A stretch of 6,386 nucleotides of DNA from an uncultured Lachnospiraceae bacterium (GCA_947653315.1 CANTGP010000183.1:1-6386), one strand, 5' to 3'; numbered from the stretch's first letter, positions 1 through 5,801 are shown. Notes: a model not told the origin generated them from the sequence alone. Made by a program: numbers and translations.

Positions 1-57
1 ATTTTTTTATTTCCATTTTTATTCCCGTTTTTTCGTCTCCGAGTTACCCGCAGTCTC
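1..57. other. A/T-rich gap after yraN, no feature supported
   Basis: The minus strand here is rich in A (A runs near 1-10, 15-21 and 28-34), not T, and no stem was found, so it does not form an intrinsic terminator for yraN. An ATG at 14-16 begins a few open codons (MEIKK) that run off the window. It has only a weak GGGAA upstream and cannot be called a gene from this much sequence. Confidence 0.5.
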
Positions 58-435
58 CTACCTTCTTCCCGCATACACATGAAAAAAGGCATTTTTATAC
101 CAAACGGTTGCGCCGTCCCCTTCCACGGCCACCACATCATACCGCACCGCCCTGTCGTCCCCGATTCCGTGGCAATACCTGTAATAGTCCGCCACACGGC
201 AAATTCTTCCCTGTTTTGCCGCCGTCACCGCTTCCGCCGGACTCCCGCTCACGCCGGAAGCCCGGTATTTCACCTCCACAAATACCAAATATCCCTCATC
301 CACCCCAATCACATCCACTTCCCCCTGCCTGCACCGGAAATTCCTCTCCAAAACCCGGAACCCCCGCTCCTCCATATACCCGCAGGCAATTTCCTCAAAC
401 TTCTCCCCAACCGCCCTCCGGTTCACCTTCCGCAC
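58..435 (-). CDS. yraN: YraN / UPF0102 family nuclease-fold protein
   Basis: UPF0102 proteins share a restriction-endonuclease-like fold related to Holliday-junction resolvases and are often encoded beside rnhB. Their cellular role is not settled. The 125-residue product has the family features: VGEKFEEIACGYMEERGFRVLERNFR near 9-34, GEVDVI (38-43) with acidic residues Glu39 and Asp41, FVEVKYR (52-58) giving the Glu54-x-Lys56 part of a PD-(D/E)xK-type site, and VRYDVVAV (97-104). The length is normal (about 115-125). I use the GTG at 433-435, with AGGGGG about 8 bases upstream. A second in-frame GTG at 424-426 is possible and would shorten it by 3 residues. An 82-base gap separates it from the FlhB-C gene, with no terminator or clear promoter there. 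It is probably the last visible gene of the rnhB operon, and the next gene lies beyond the window edge. Confidence 0.93.
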   Translation of the reverse strand: MRKVNRRAVGEKFEEIACGYMEERGFRVLERNFRCRQGEVDVIGVDEGYLVFVEVKYRASGVSGSPAEAVTAAKQGRICRVADYYRYCHGIGDDRAVRYDVVAVEGDGATVWYKNAFFHVYAGRR

Positions 436-517
436 GCCATACGCCCCCTGTCATACTCCCCTTCCTTCAAGCCATTCCCACTGAAACCATCCTGTCTAAC
501 ACGTATTCTTTTCACCC

Positions 518-856
518 TTATTTATTCATCTTCGCCCTTATCTTCTCCATCCCGTCCACAAATACCAAAATTTCCGCCACCACTTCATACAATTCCGGCG
601 GTATCATATCCCCGATTTCCAGCTTTGACAAAGTATCCGCCAGTTTATCGTCCCTGTGTACCGGCACATCCGCTTCCTTTGCCCGCTCGATGATCCGTTC
701 CGCCAGCGCGCCTTTTCCGCTGGCAATGACCTTGGGCGCCGCTTCGTCCGGGTCGTATGCCAGCGCAATGGCCTGCTTCGGTTTCTCCGGTCCGCCTGTT
801 TTCTGTTTTCCGGCAAGCGCCTGCCGCGCCCGCTCCCGTTTCTCCTGCTCCGTCAT
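518..856 (-). CDS. ylqH: Stand-alone FlhB C-terminal-domain protein (EscU/YscU/FlhB family, YlqH type)
   Basis: This 112-residue protein corresponds only to the cytoplasmic C-terminal domain of FlhB, the export-specificity switch of the flagellar type III apparatus. After a charged, Lys/Arg/Glu-rich N-terminus (1-27) comes AIALAYDPDEAAPKVIASGKG (29-49), then LAERIIERAKEADVPV (51-66), KLADTLSKLEIGDMIPPELY (71-90) and EVVAEILVFV (91-100), the FlhB pattern in order. Missing are the four membrane helices and the NPTH autocleavage motif; the domain starts where the post-cleavage fragment of FlhB would. It therefore resembles the small FlhB paralogues such as B. subtilis YlqH and H. pylori HP1575 (FlhX). 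The ATG lies 2 bases after the FliK-like stop, and the GAGGG site sits in the last codons of that gene, suggesting translational coupling. It should be soluble and cytosolic. Its function here is not established. Confidence 0.88.
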   Translation of the reverse strand: MTEQEKRERARQALAGKQKTGGPEKPKQAIALAYDPDEAAPKVIASGKGALAERIIERAKEADVPVHRDDKLADTLSKLEIGDMIPPELYEVVAEILVFVDGMEKIRAKMNK

Positions 857-858
857 CC

Positions 859-2727
859 CTATGCCCTCACATCAAAAGAATACTGTGCCAAAAGTGTTGC
901 CTTCCGCTCCTGCGCCGTCAAGGTTTCTATTACGCTTGGTCCGCCTTTCCTGTTTTCCGACACCAGCATTTCCGATTGGAAGGAATATCCCCGCTTTTGC
1001 AGCCTTTCGTCCAGTATATGAATATGCGCCGCGATAAAATCGATGATACTTTCGTCCCTGAGGTAAAATTTCGTGCTCACCTTACTGTCCTTCATCCGTA
1101 CATGGATATCCATGGCACCCAAATGCTCCATATCCAAATGCAGGAGGGCGCTCACGCTCCCGTCCTCCTTGCCCGCATTTTTCCGGTTGGCGTATACATA
1201 CAGATCCCCGTGGGCTTCGTTTCCCGCCATTTTTAAGGGAAGCTGGACATACTGGAACACCTGGTTCATTTGGTTCATGAAATCAATGTTATTCTGTACG
1301 TTGGTAAGGCTTTTTGCCAAAGGAGTGTCCTTTGCCGCATGACCAAGGTTTTCCAATAACTGCGCCGTCTGCGCCCGCAGTCTCCGGTAAAAGGCTTCCA
1401 CATCCGGTTTTTGGGCCACCTGTTCCGGTTTCATCAGCCATTGCTGCTCCATCGCTTTTTCCAAAACCCTGCCGTATTCCCTGCTCCCGAACAGCTTCAT
1501 AAGGTCTGTCCGACTGACGGCATCCCCCTGTAAGGAAACCGTCTGCCGGATTTCCTTCATCAGTTGTTCCGGGGTTATGCCCCCCTTCGCCACTTGTGCC
1601 AGCGTTTCCCCGGACACACCCAGTTTTCCCAGCATGGCGGCAAGCCGTTCCCTGCCGCCCCCGTCCAAAATCCCCGCCAGCAAATCCTCCGGCAAGTCTC
1701 CCTGCAGCACGCCGGGCAGACCGCCATCCTGCGTTACCGCCGCAGCTTTGTCCTGTCCGTCCGTGGCATTGCCCTTTTCCGTTGCCATTTGCGCCAGTTC
1801 CCGGTCCATGGCAGCCTGCGCCTGCTTCTGCATGATGTCGGCGTTTGGTGCGGATGACACTTCCTTGCCGGAAGCGTCCTTCCCTTCCATTCCCATTCCA
1901 CTTTCCACACCACTTTCCATACCAATGCCGGTTCCTTCCGTTACCGACCCGTCAATATCCGCAAACACCCTGCCTGCCGGGTCCTGCACTGCCTGCCCAT
2001 CCGCCCCGGCTTCCAATCCCTGTCCCGTAAACAGGTTTAAAATCTGCATATAAAAATCCGCCGCCCGGTTCCCCTGCCCTGCCGACACCATGGAGCGGAA
2101 CACATCCGGTATTTCCGTCAAAATATCCGCTACGCTGCTTAAAAGCTGGTGCTTATAGCTTTGATAGTTTTCAAACTGGCCGATGTTCTCCGGCGTAACG
2201 GGCAGGTTCAGCGCTTTCATAAGAACCACCGTTTCCGGGTTTGCCCCCGCATTTGCCATCACAAGCCTGCCCATGTCCGTCAGCGCATTTTTGCCGATGG
2301 GCATTCCCTGTTTCATCATGGCGGATACCATCTGCATGAATTCCCCGGTTGCAGGCAGTTTCGCCGCCTCCAGCGCCTTTAATACATTGGGGTCCAAACC
2401 CATATTTTCAAAAAGGGGGCGCAGCGCCACCTGCCCTCCTGAACTGTTCTTTACTTCAAAAGTCATGCTTTGTCCGATGGAAACGGGAATTTCCTTATCC
2501 AGTCTTGCAGTGATTACCACATCCTTATCGATTTTAATCTGTACCTCGTTCCCGTTCTTCCCGACGATTTCCCCCTGGATGCTCTGTCCCCGTGTCAGGT
2601 TCTTCACCGCCTGCGAGGAATTTCCGGTCACTACGTGACCGCTTACGCTTCCTTTTCCGTCCACCTTCGTCCTGCTGTCCATGCCTTTGTTCCCATATGA
2701 AAACTGAAATAAATCGGCAAGATTCAC
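859..2727 (-). CDS. FliK-like protein with C-terminal flagellar hook-length control domain (YlqG position)
   Basis: A large protein of 622 residues from the GTG at 2725-2727, starting MNLADLFQFSYG. I see three parts. Residues about 45-105 form a beta-rich segment (KNLTRGQSIQGEIVGK, VTFEVKN-like, VALRPL) resembling the N-terminal domain of FliK-like proteins. Residues about 230-340 form a low-complexity, Gly/Met/Ala/Gln-rich linker. Residues about 505-590 (LLHLDMEHLGAMDIHVRMKD, then FYLRDESIIDFI and LDERLQKRGYSF) match the FliK C-terminal Flg_hook pattern 'L.P..LG.v.v.v...' followed by a helix pair. In flagella this domain acts on FlhB to switch export specificity. No signal peptide or membrane segment is visible. 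The stop is 2 bases from an FlhB C-terminal-domain gene, exactly the expected partner. The place matches ylqG in B. subtilis. Its role outside a flagellar operon is unknown to me; the fold call is firmer than the function. Confidence 0.8.
   Translation of the reverse strand: MNLADLFQFSYGNKGMDSRTKVDGKGSVSGHVVTGNSSQAVKNLTRGQSIQGEIVGKNGNEVQIKIDKDVVITARLDKEIPVSIGQSMTFEVKNSSGGQVALRPLFENMGLDPNVLKALEAAKLPATGEFMQMVSAMMKQGMPIGKNALTDMGRLVMANAGANPETVVLMKALNLPVTPENIGQFENYQSYKHQLLSSVADILTEIPDVFRSMVSAGQGNRAADFYMQILNLFTGQGLEAGADGQAVQDPAGRVFADIDGSVTEGTGIGMESGVESGMGMEGKDASGKEVSSAPNADIMQKQAQAAMDRELAQMATEKGNATDGQDKAAAVTQDGGLPGVLQGDLPEDLLAGILDGGGRERLAAMLGKLGVSGETLAQVAKGGITPEQLMKEIRQTVSLQGDAVSRTDLMKLFGSREYGRVLEKAMEQQWLMKPEQVAQKPDVEAFYRRLRAQTAQLLENLGHAAKDTPLAKSLTNVQNNIDFMNQMNQVFQYVQLPLKMAGNEAHGDLYVYANRKNAGKEDGSVSALLHLDMEHLGAMDIHVRMKDSKVSTKFYLRDESIIDFIAAHIHILDERLQKRGYSFQSEMLVSENRKGGPSVIETLTAQERKATLLAQYSFDVRA
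1900..1923 (-). repeat. 12-bp tandem duplication inside the FliK-like linker
   Basis: Two adjacent 12-base units (1912-1923 and 1900-1911) differ at one base. They encode GMES followed by GVES in the Gly/Met-rich linker, and a degenerate third unit (GMGMEG) follows. The unit length is a multiple of 3, so copy number can change without a frameshift. This fits a length-variable linker. Confidence 0.65.
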
Positions 2728-2731
2728 GCTT

Positions 2732-2739
2732 TCACCTCC
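2732..2739 (-). promoter_or_regulatory. Ribosome binding site deciding the FliK-like start
   Basis: GGAGGTGA on the minus strand, near-perfect to the 16S anti-Shine-Dalgarno. Its GGAGG core lies 7 nt from the GTG at 2725-2727. It supports that GTG over the in-frame GTG at 2791-2793, which lies 66 bases further upstream. Confidence 0.8.
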
Positions 2740-2781
2740 CAAATAACCGTCCCGGCTTTCTTCCGCTTCCCATTCCCGTAC

Positions 2782-2807
2782 TGCAGGCCACACTCCTTAC
2801 GCCTGCA
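2782..2807 (-). other. Hairpin between rnhB and the FliK-like gene with a Shine-Dalgarno-like loop
   Basis: Perfect 7-base arms, TGCAGGC (2801-2807) and GCCTGCA (2782-2788), enclose a 12-base loop that contains AAGGAG. It lies 17 bases after the rnhB stop. No T run follows, so it does not look like a terminator. The AAGGAG is only one base from an in-frame GTG (2791-2793), too close for normal initiation. A role in processing or in uncoupling rnhB from the next gene is possible but unproven. Confidence 0.4.
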
Positions 2808-2824
2808 CATTCCGCCTACGCCCC

Positions 2825-3601
2825 TTAAATTTCCCTGTCCGCCACCGTAAGGTTTTTCAAAAATGACTTCCTGTGGATTGGCGTTGCCCCGTATTTTTCC
2901 AGCGCTTCCAAATGCTTTTTCGCGCCATACCCCTTATTGGATGCAAAACCGTATTCCGGGAACACTTCATCGTACTGCACCATCAACCGGTCCCTTGTCA
3001 CTTTGGCAATAATACTCGCCGCCGCGATGGATATGCTTTTTGCATCCCCTTTGATAATCGGTACCTGACGGATTTCCACCTGAGGGATTGTCACGGCATC
3101 GTTTAACAGAATATCCGGCGTCACGCCCAGCGCCGCTACCGCCTGCCGCATTGCCTCATAAGTCGCCTGTAAAATATTGATTTCGTCAATCCTCTCCGGC
3201 CCCACGTAACCGAGTCCCGTGGCGACTGCCTGTTCCATGATGACCTCATACAGTTCCTCTCTTTTTTTTTCGGATAATTGCTTGGAATCATTAAGATATA
3301 AAATCCCACAATCCTTCGGCAGTATCACCGCCCCTGCCACCACCGGTCCTGCAAGCGGTCCCCTGCCTACCTCGTCAATGCCGCAAATCCACCGGTAATC
3401 TTTGTATTTTTTCTCGTATTCCTTCATGGCCTCCGTGCGGGCAATTTCCTTTTCCAGCGCAGTCAAACGCTTTTTTGCCTTTTCCACCAACGCCCGGACA
3501 CCGCCCCTTTCATCCTGCCCGTATTCCTTTATAAGTTCAGGCAGCTTTTCATAACCGGCTGCCTGAAAAATCTCTTTTATGTCGTTTATCTTCCGTTCCA
3601 T
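2825..3601 (-). CDS. rnhB: Ribonuclease HII
   Basis: RNase HII cleaves the RNA strand of RNA-DNA hybrids and starts removal of single ribonucleotides misincorporated into DNA. The product is 258 residues, like B. subtilis RnhB, with the extra N-terminal region (about 1-68) common in Bacillota ahead of the catalytic domain. The catalytic residues are visible: Asp76-Glu77 in GIDEVGRGPLAGPVV (74-88), Asp168 in ILLNDAV, and Asp186 in IKGDAKSISIAAASIIAKV; the last two are 18 residues apart as in E. coli D108 and D126. NDSKQLS (104-110) and the SNKGYGAKKH segment (221-230) are also typical. The ATG is preceded by a modest AGGGG about 6 bases upstream. A strong promoter lies just upstream and a FliK-like gene follows after 97 bases. 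All key residues are present. Confidence 0.97.
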   Translation of the reverse strand: MERKINDIKEIFQAAGYEKLPELIKEYGQDERGGVRALVEKAKKRLTALEKEIARTEAMKEYEKKYKDYRWICGIDEVGRGPLAGPVVAGAVILPKDCGILYLNDSKQLSEKKREELYEVIMEQAVATGLGYVGPERIDEINILQATYEAMRQAVAALGVTPDILLNDAVTIPQVEIRQVPIIKGDAKSISIAAASIIAKVTRDRLMVQYDEVFPEYGFASNKGYGAKKHLEALEKYGATPIHRKSFLKNLTVADREI

Positions 3602-3628
3602 GCCACACCCCTGTTCTTTGGTTACCGT

Positions 3629-3657
3629 TTTATAAACCGCTACTTAGGAATTGTCAA
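3629..3657 (-). promoter_or_regulatory. Near-consensus sigma-A promoter of the rnhB operon
   Basis: On the minus strand a perfect TTGACA (3652-3657) is followed after exactly 17 nt by TATAAA (3629-3634), 5 of 6 to consensus. The expected start of transcription, near 3622, gives a leader of about 20 nt before the rnhB ATG at 3599-3601. This is the best promoter in the window. It makes rnhB, the FliK-like gene, the FlhB-C gene and yraN a likely separate transcription unit. Confidence 0.8.
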
Positions 3658-3676
3658 ATTATTTCCTGACAAGTCC
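3647..3676 (-). repeat. Inverted repeat between lepB2 and rnhB, overlapping the rnhB -35 box
   Basis: Two 10-base arms (3647-3656 and 3667-3676) are reverse complements except for one position and are separated by 10 bases. The core TTGTCA/TGACAA is perfect over 6 bases. The repeat starts on the base after the lepB2 stop codon. No T run follows it on the minus strand, so it is not a standard intrinsic terminator. Five of the six -35 bases (3652-3657) lie in one arm. It could be an operator for the rnhB promoter or a 3'-end stabilising hairpin for the lepB2 transcript. Confidence 0.6.
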
Positions 3677-4216
3677 TTACTGGTGTTTTAAGATTCCGAA
3701 TTTGTTTAACGGCCAGATACGTATCCATGCCCTGCCGATAATGTCGTCACGGGAAATATTCCCCACCACGGGGTCCCTGCTGTCCGAGCTGTTATTGCGG
3801 TTATCCCCCATCACGAAATACTCGTCTTTCCCAAGGGTAATCGGCTCATACGCCCTGCCCGCATCCTGGATGGTCTCTTTCCCGTAACTCTCCTCCAGCA
3901 CTTCCCCGTCAATATATATCACGCCCTCACCGTCAATGTAAACCGTTTCCCCCGGCATCCCGATAATCCGCTTAATATAATAGGTATCCTTCTCATACTG
4001 GAACGGAAACACAACGATATCAAACCGTTTCGGGTCGCGGAAATGGTAGGTCAGTTTATCCACGATCAGGTTATCGTCGTCGTTTAACGTATTTTCCATG
4101 GACTGCCCCACAACCTGTGTCCTCTGTCCGACAAAATGGATGACCACATAGGTCAGGCATAAGACAATCAGCAAATACAGACTGGTACTTAATATTTCCC
4201 TTAACACCTTTTTCAT
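3677..4216 (-). CDS. lepB: Signal peptidase I, copy 2 (downstream of rbgA)
   Basis: A second S26 signal peptidase, 179 residues from the ATG at 4214-4216. It has one membrane segment (about 9-29), nucleophile Ser39 in the box SMENTL, general-base Lys82 in YYIKRIIGMPGE, and the GDNRNNSSDSR box (137-147). The catalytic dyad is intact, so it should be active. The proline usual in SMEPTL is asparagine here, unlike copy 1. The frame extends upstream to a TTG at 4228, adding 4 residues. I prefer the ATG because the only Shine-Dalgarno-like stretch (GGAAAGG) ends one base before that TTG and about 13 bases before the ATG, so the start is not certain. The two copies are clearly divergent outside the motifs, so this is an old duplication or separate acquisition. 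The gene ends right at an inverted repeat and a promoter for rnhB. Confidence 0.94.
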   Translation of the reverse strand: MKKVLREILSTSLYLLIVLCLTYVVIHFVGQRTQVVGQSMENTLNDDDNLIVDKLTYHFRDPKRFDIVVFPFQYEKDTYYIKRIIGMPGETVYIDGEGVIYIDGEVLEESYGKETIQDAGRAYEPITLGKDEYFVMGDNRNNSSDSRDPVVGNISRDDIIGRAWIRIWPLNKFGILKHQ

Positions 4217-4243
4217 TCCAACAACCAAACCTTTCCACGTTTG

Positions 4244-5101
4244 TTATACCGGAAATTCCAACGTAATCCGTCCGAGCTTCCCGCTCCTGAAATCATCCAC
4301 CACAATGCCGGCCGCCCTTTCCAAATCCAGTTCTTCCCCTTTGGAATAGCAATGCCTGCTTTCCCCTATCCGGTTTAACATGCCCAAAGCATCTTTCCCG
4401 TCCTCTGCCACGGTTTCTTCCAGTCCGTAACGGTTTTCCAAAACACCGGCATAATGCCGCTGCAGAAAACGGATGAGTTCCAACGCCAGTTCATCCATAT
4501 GGAGGATGTCGTCGTTCATGGAACCGATAAAGGCAAGCCGCATACCGGTCTTTTGGTCCTCGAATTTCGGCCACAGGATTCCCGGCGTATCCAAAAGCTC
4601 CAGTCCTTTATTCAGGCGGATCCACTGCTTTCCTTTCGTCACGCCCGGTTTATTGCCTGTCTTGGCACAGGCTTTTCCCGCAAAGGAATTAATGAACGTG
4701 GATTTGCCGACGTTGGGAATTCCCACCACCATCGCCCGCACCGGACGGTTGACGATACCGCGTTTCCTGTCCCTTTCAATTTTGTCCCTGCATACTTCCT
4801 GCACGGCGCCCTGTATGGACTTTAACCCCGCCCCGCTCTTGGAATTTACCTCCACCACGGAAAATCCCTTTTCCTTAAAATATTCCGCCCATTCCTTATT
4901 ATACCGCGTATCCGCCAAATCAGACTTATTTAACAGAATCATCCGGAATTTATTTTTGGACAGTTCATCGATATCCGGATTCCTGCTGCTTAACGGAATC
5001 CTGGCATCCACCAATTCTATCACTAAATCGATTAGTTTTATGTTTTCCTGCATCATACGTTTTGCTTTCGTCATATGACCGGGATACCACTGGTAATTCA
5101 T
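4244..5101 (-). CDS. rbgA: Ribosome biogenesis GTPase RbgA (YlqF)
   Basis: Circularly permuted GTPase needed for a late step of 50S subunit assembly; in B. subtilis its loss causes a 45S intermediate to accumulate. The 285-residue product shows the permuted motif order: G4 NKSD (58-61), G5-like NSKSG (86-90), G1 P-loop GIPNVGKS (127-134), G2 Thr155 in PGVTKG, and G3 DTPG (171-174). The N-terminal WYPGHMTKAKR (5-15) is characteristic of the family. The C-terminal part (about 200-285) matches the expected RNA-binding ANTAR-like region in position and ends at the usual length. The start is well supported by AGAGGAGG six bases upstream. It sits between two lepB genes, with rplS just upstream, so large-subunit structure and assembly are grouped. 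The stop is 27 bases before the preferred lepB2 ATG. Confidence 0.96.
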   Translation of the reverse strand: MNYQWYPGHMTKAKRMMQENIKLIDLVIELVDARIPLSSRNPDIDELSKNKFRMILLNKSDLADTRYNKEWAEYFKEKGFSVVEVNSKSGAGLKSIQGAVQEVCRDKIERDRKRGIVNRPVRAMVVGIPNVGKSTFINSFAGKACAKTGNKPGVTKGKQWIRLNKGLELLDTPGILWPKFEDQKTGMRLAFIGSMNDDILHMDELALELIRFLQRHYAGVLENRYGLEETVAEDGKDALGMLNRIGESRHCYSKGEELDLERAAGIVVDDFRSGKLGRITLEFPV

Positions 5102-5106
5102 TCGAA

Positions 5107-5115
5107 TCCTCCTCT
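5107..5115 (-). promoter_or_regulatory. Ribosome binding site of rbgA
   Basis: AGAGGAGGA on the minus strand, with its GGAGG core at 5108-5112 and a 6-nt spacer to the ATG at 5099-5101. It is among the strongest sites in the window and fixes the rbgA start. Confidence 0.85.
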
Positions 5116-5150
5116 ATTCCGTCTACTTCCTCTATATCCGTCCCATCTAC
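5111..5150 (-). repeat. Purine-rich imperfect tandem repeat ahead of rbgA
   Basis: The 73-base gap between lepB copy 1 and rbgA is almost all purine on the minus strand. It holds two imperfect copies of a GTAGA(C/T)GG...ATAGAGG unit (5129-5150 and 5111-5126). Each ends in AGAGGA; the downstream one is the actual Shine-Dalgarno. A small duplication or slippage event is a likely origin. No terminator is visible here, which fits readthrough from lepB into rbgA. Confidence 0.5.
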
Positions 5151-5174
5151 TCCAACCATATCCATCCGTTCCGT

Positions 5175-5801
5175 TTATTCCACCCATCCCATTCCGTTCC
5201 TGCTTTTTATGCGGAACCAGACCTTACCGTATATGGTTTCCCGTTTAATGGGACCGATGTTGCCGGAACGGCTGTCCTCGCTGCCGTTGCGGTTATCCCC
5301 CAGCACGAAATACTCGTCTTCCCCCAAAAGGATTTCGTTCTCCGCGATTCCGGCTTCTTCCATTTTATCAAAGGCTTCCCCGTCTTCCGCCACACCGTCC
5401 ACATAAAGGATTCCGTCCTGAATCCGCACCGTCTCCCCCGGCACCGCCACCACGCGTTTCACGTAATAGTGTGCGTTCGGGTTTCCTCCCGGCAGGAACG
5501 CAACCACATCCCCCCTCTTTGGCGGGGACAGAATATACAGAAAGCGGTTAATCAGTATTTCATCCCCGTTATACAGGGTAGGTTCCATGGAAACGCCCAC
5601 GGTATTTGTCCGCATCCCCATGCTGAACGTCAGGACCACCGCCAAAAACACTGCCGCAAACGTGCCAAACGCCATGCCGAAGATTTCCTTTAGGACATGG
5701 GCGTTTATTCTTTTCTTTTTTTCAACGAAACTTAATCCCTTCTCTTTTCTTCTCATCTGCCGTTTTCCCATTCCGTGGTATCCGCCTGCCGCCGCAGCCA
5801 T
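5175..5801 (-). CDS. lepB: Signal peptidase I, copy 1 (upstream of rbgA)
   Basis: Type I signal peptidase, a membrane-anchored serine protease of the S26 family that removes signal peptides from exported preproteins on the outer face of the membrane with a Ser-Lys dyad. The 208-residue product has a basic N-terminal tail (about 16-39), one membrane segment (about 40-62) and the SMEPTL box with nucleophile Ser71. A GDVVAF strand lies near 97-102, followed by YYVKRVVAVPGE with general-base Lys115, and then the GDNRNGSEDSR box (168-178). One N-terminal anchor is typical of Gram-positive SipS-type enzymes. The ATG at 5799-5801 has a weak AGGA eight bases upstream; in-frame ATGs at residues 11 and 16 are possible alternatives. 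It follows the rplS terminator, and no strong promoter of its own was seen in the 33 bases after the T run. The stop lies 73 bases before rbgA. Confidence 0.95.
   Translation of the reverse strand: MAAAAGGYHGMGKRQMRRKEKGLSFVEKKKRINAHVLKEIFGMAFGTFAAVFLAVVLTFSMGMRTNTVGVSMEPTLYNGDEILINRFLYILSPPKRGDVVAFLPGGNPNAHYYVKRVVAVPGETVRIQDGILYVDGVAEDGEAFDKMEEAGIAENEILLGEDEYFVLGDNRNGSEDSRSGNIGPIKRETIYGKVWFRIKSRNGMGWVE

Noticed and set aside
1..16. Start of a further gene (MEIKK...) running off the window edge.
   Set aside because: Only about five codons are visible and the ribosome binding site is weak; it cannot be distinguished from chance.
79..1037. Long plus-strand open frames (79-693 and 108-1037) rich in Pro, Ser and His.
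   Set aside because: They lie opposite yraN and the FlhB-C/FliK-like genes, have biased composition typical of antisense frames, no recognisable domain and no convincing ribosome binding site.
1577..2053. Plus-strand open frame opposite the FliK-like linker.
   Set aside because: Proline/serine-rich shadow of the Gly/Met/Ala-rich coding strand; no family resemblance.
2728..2793. Upstream GTG start for the FliK-like gene, adding 22 residues.
   Set aside because: Its AAGGAG is only one base from the GTG, whereas the GTG at 2725-2727 has GGAGGTGA at ideal spacing.
3647..3676. Intrinsic terminator for lepB copy 2.
   Set aside because: The inverted repeat has no T run after it on the minus strand, so it fails the usual criterion.
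4473..5078. Plus-strand open frame of 201 codons opposite rbgA.
   Set aside because: It is fully antisense to a complete, motif-verified GTPase gene and shows no domain or start signal.
4965..5165. Minus-strand 66-codon open frame starting just after lepB copy 1.
   Set aside because: It overlaps rbgA out of frame by over 130 bases. Its acidic N-terminus comes from translating the purine-rich repeat. There is no proper Shine-Dalgarno.
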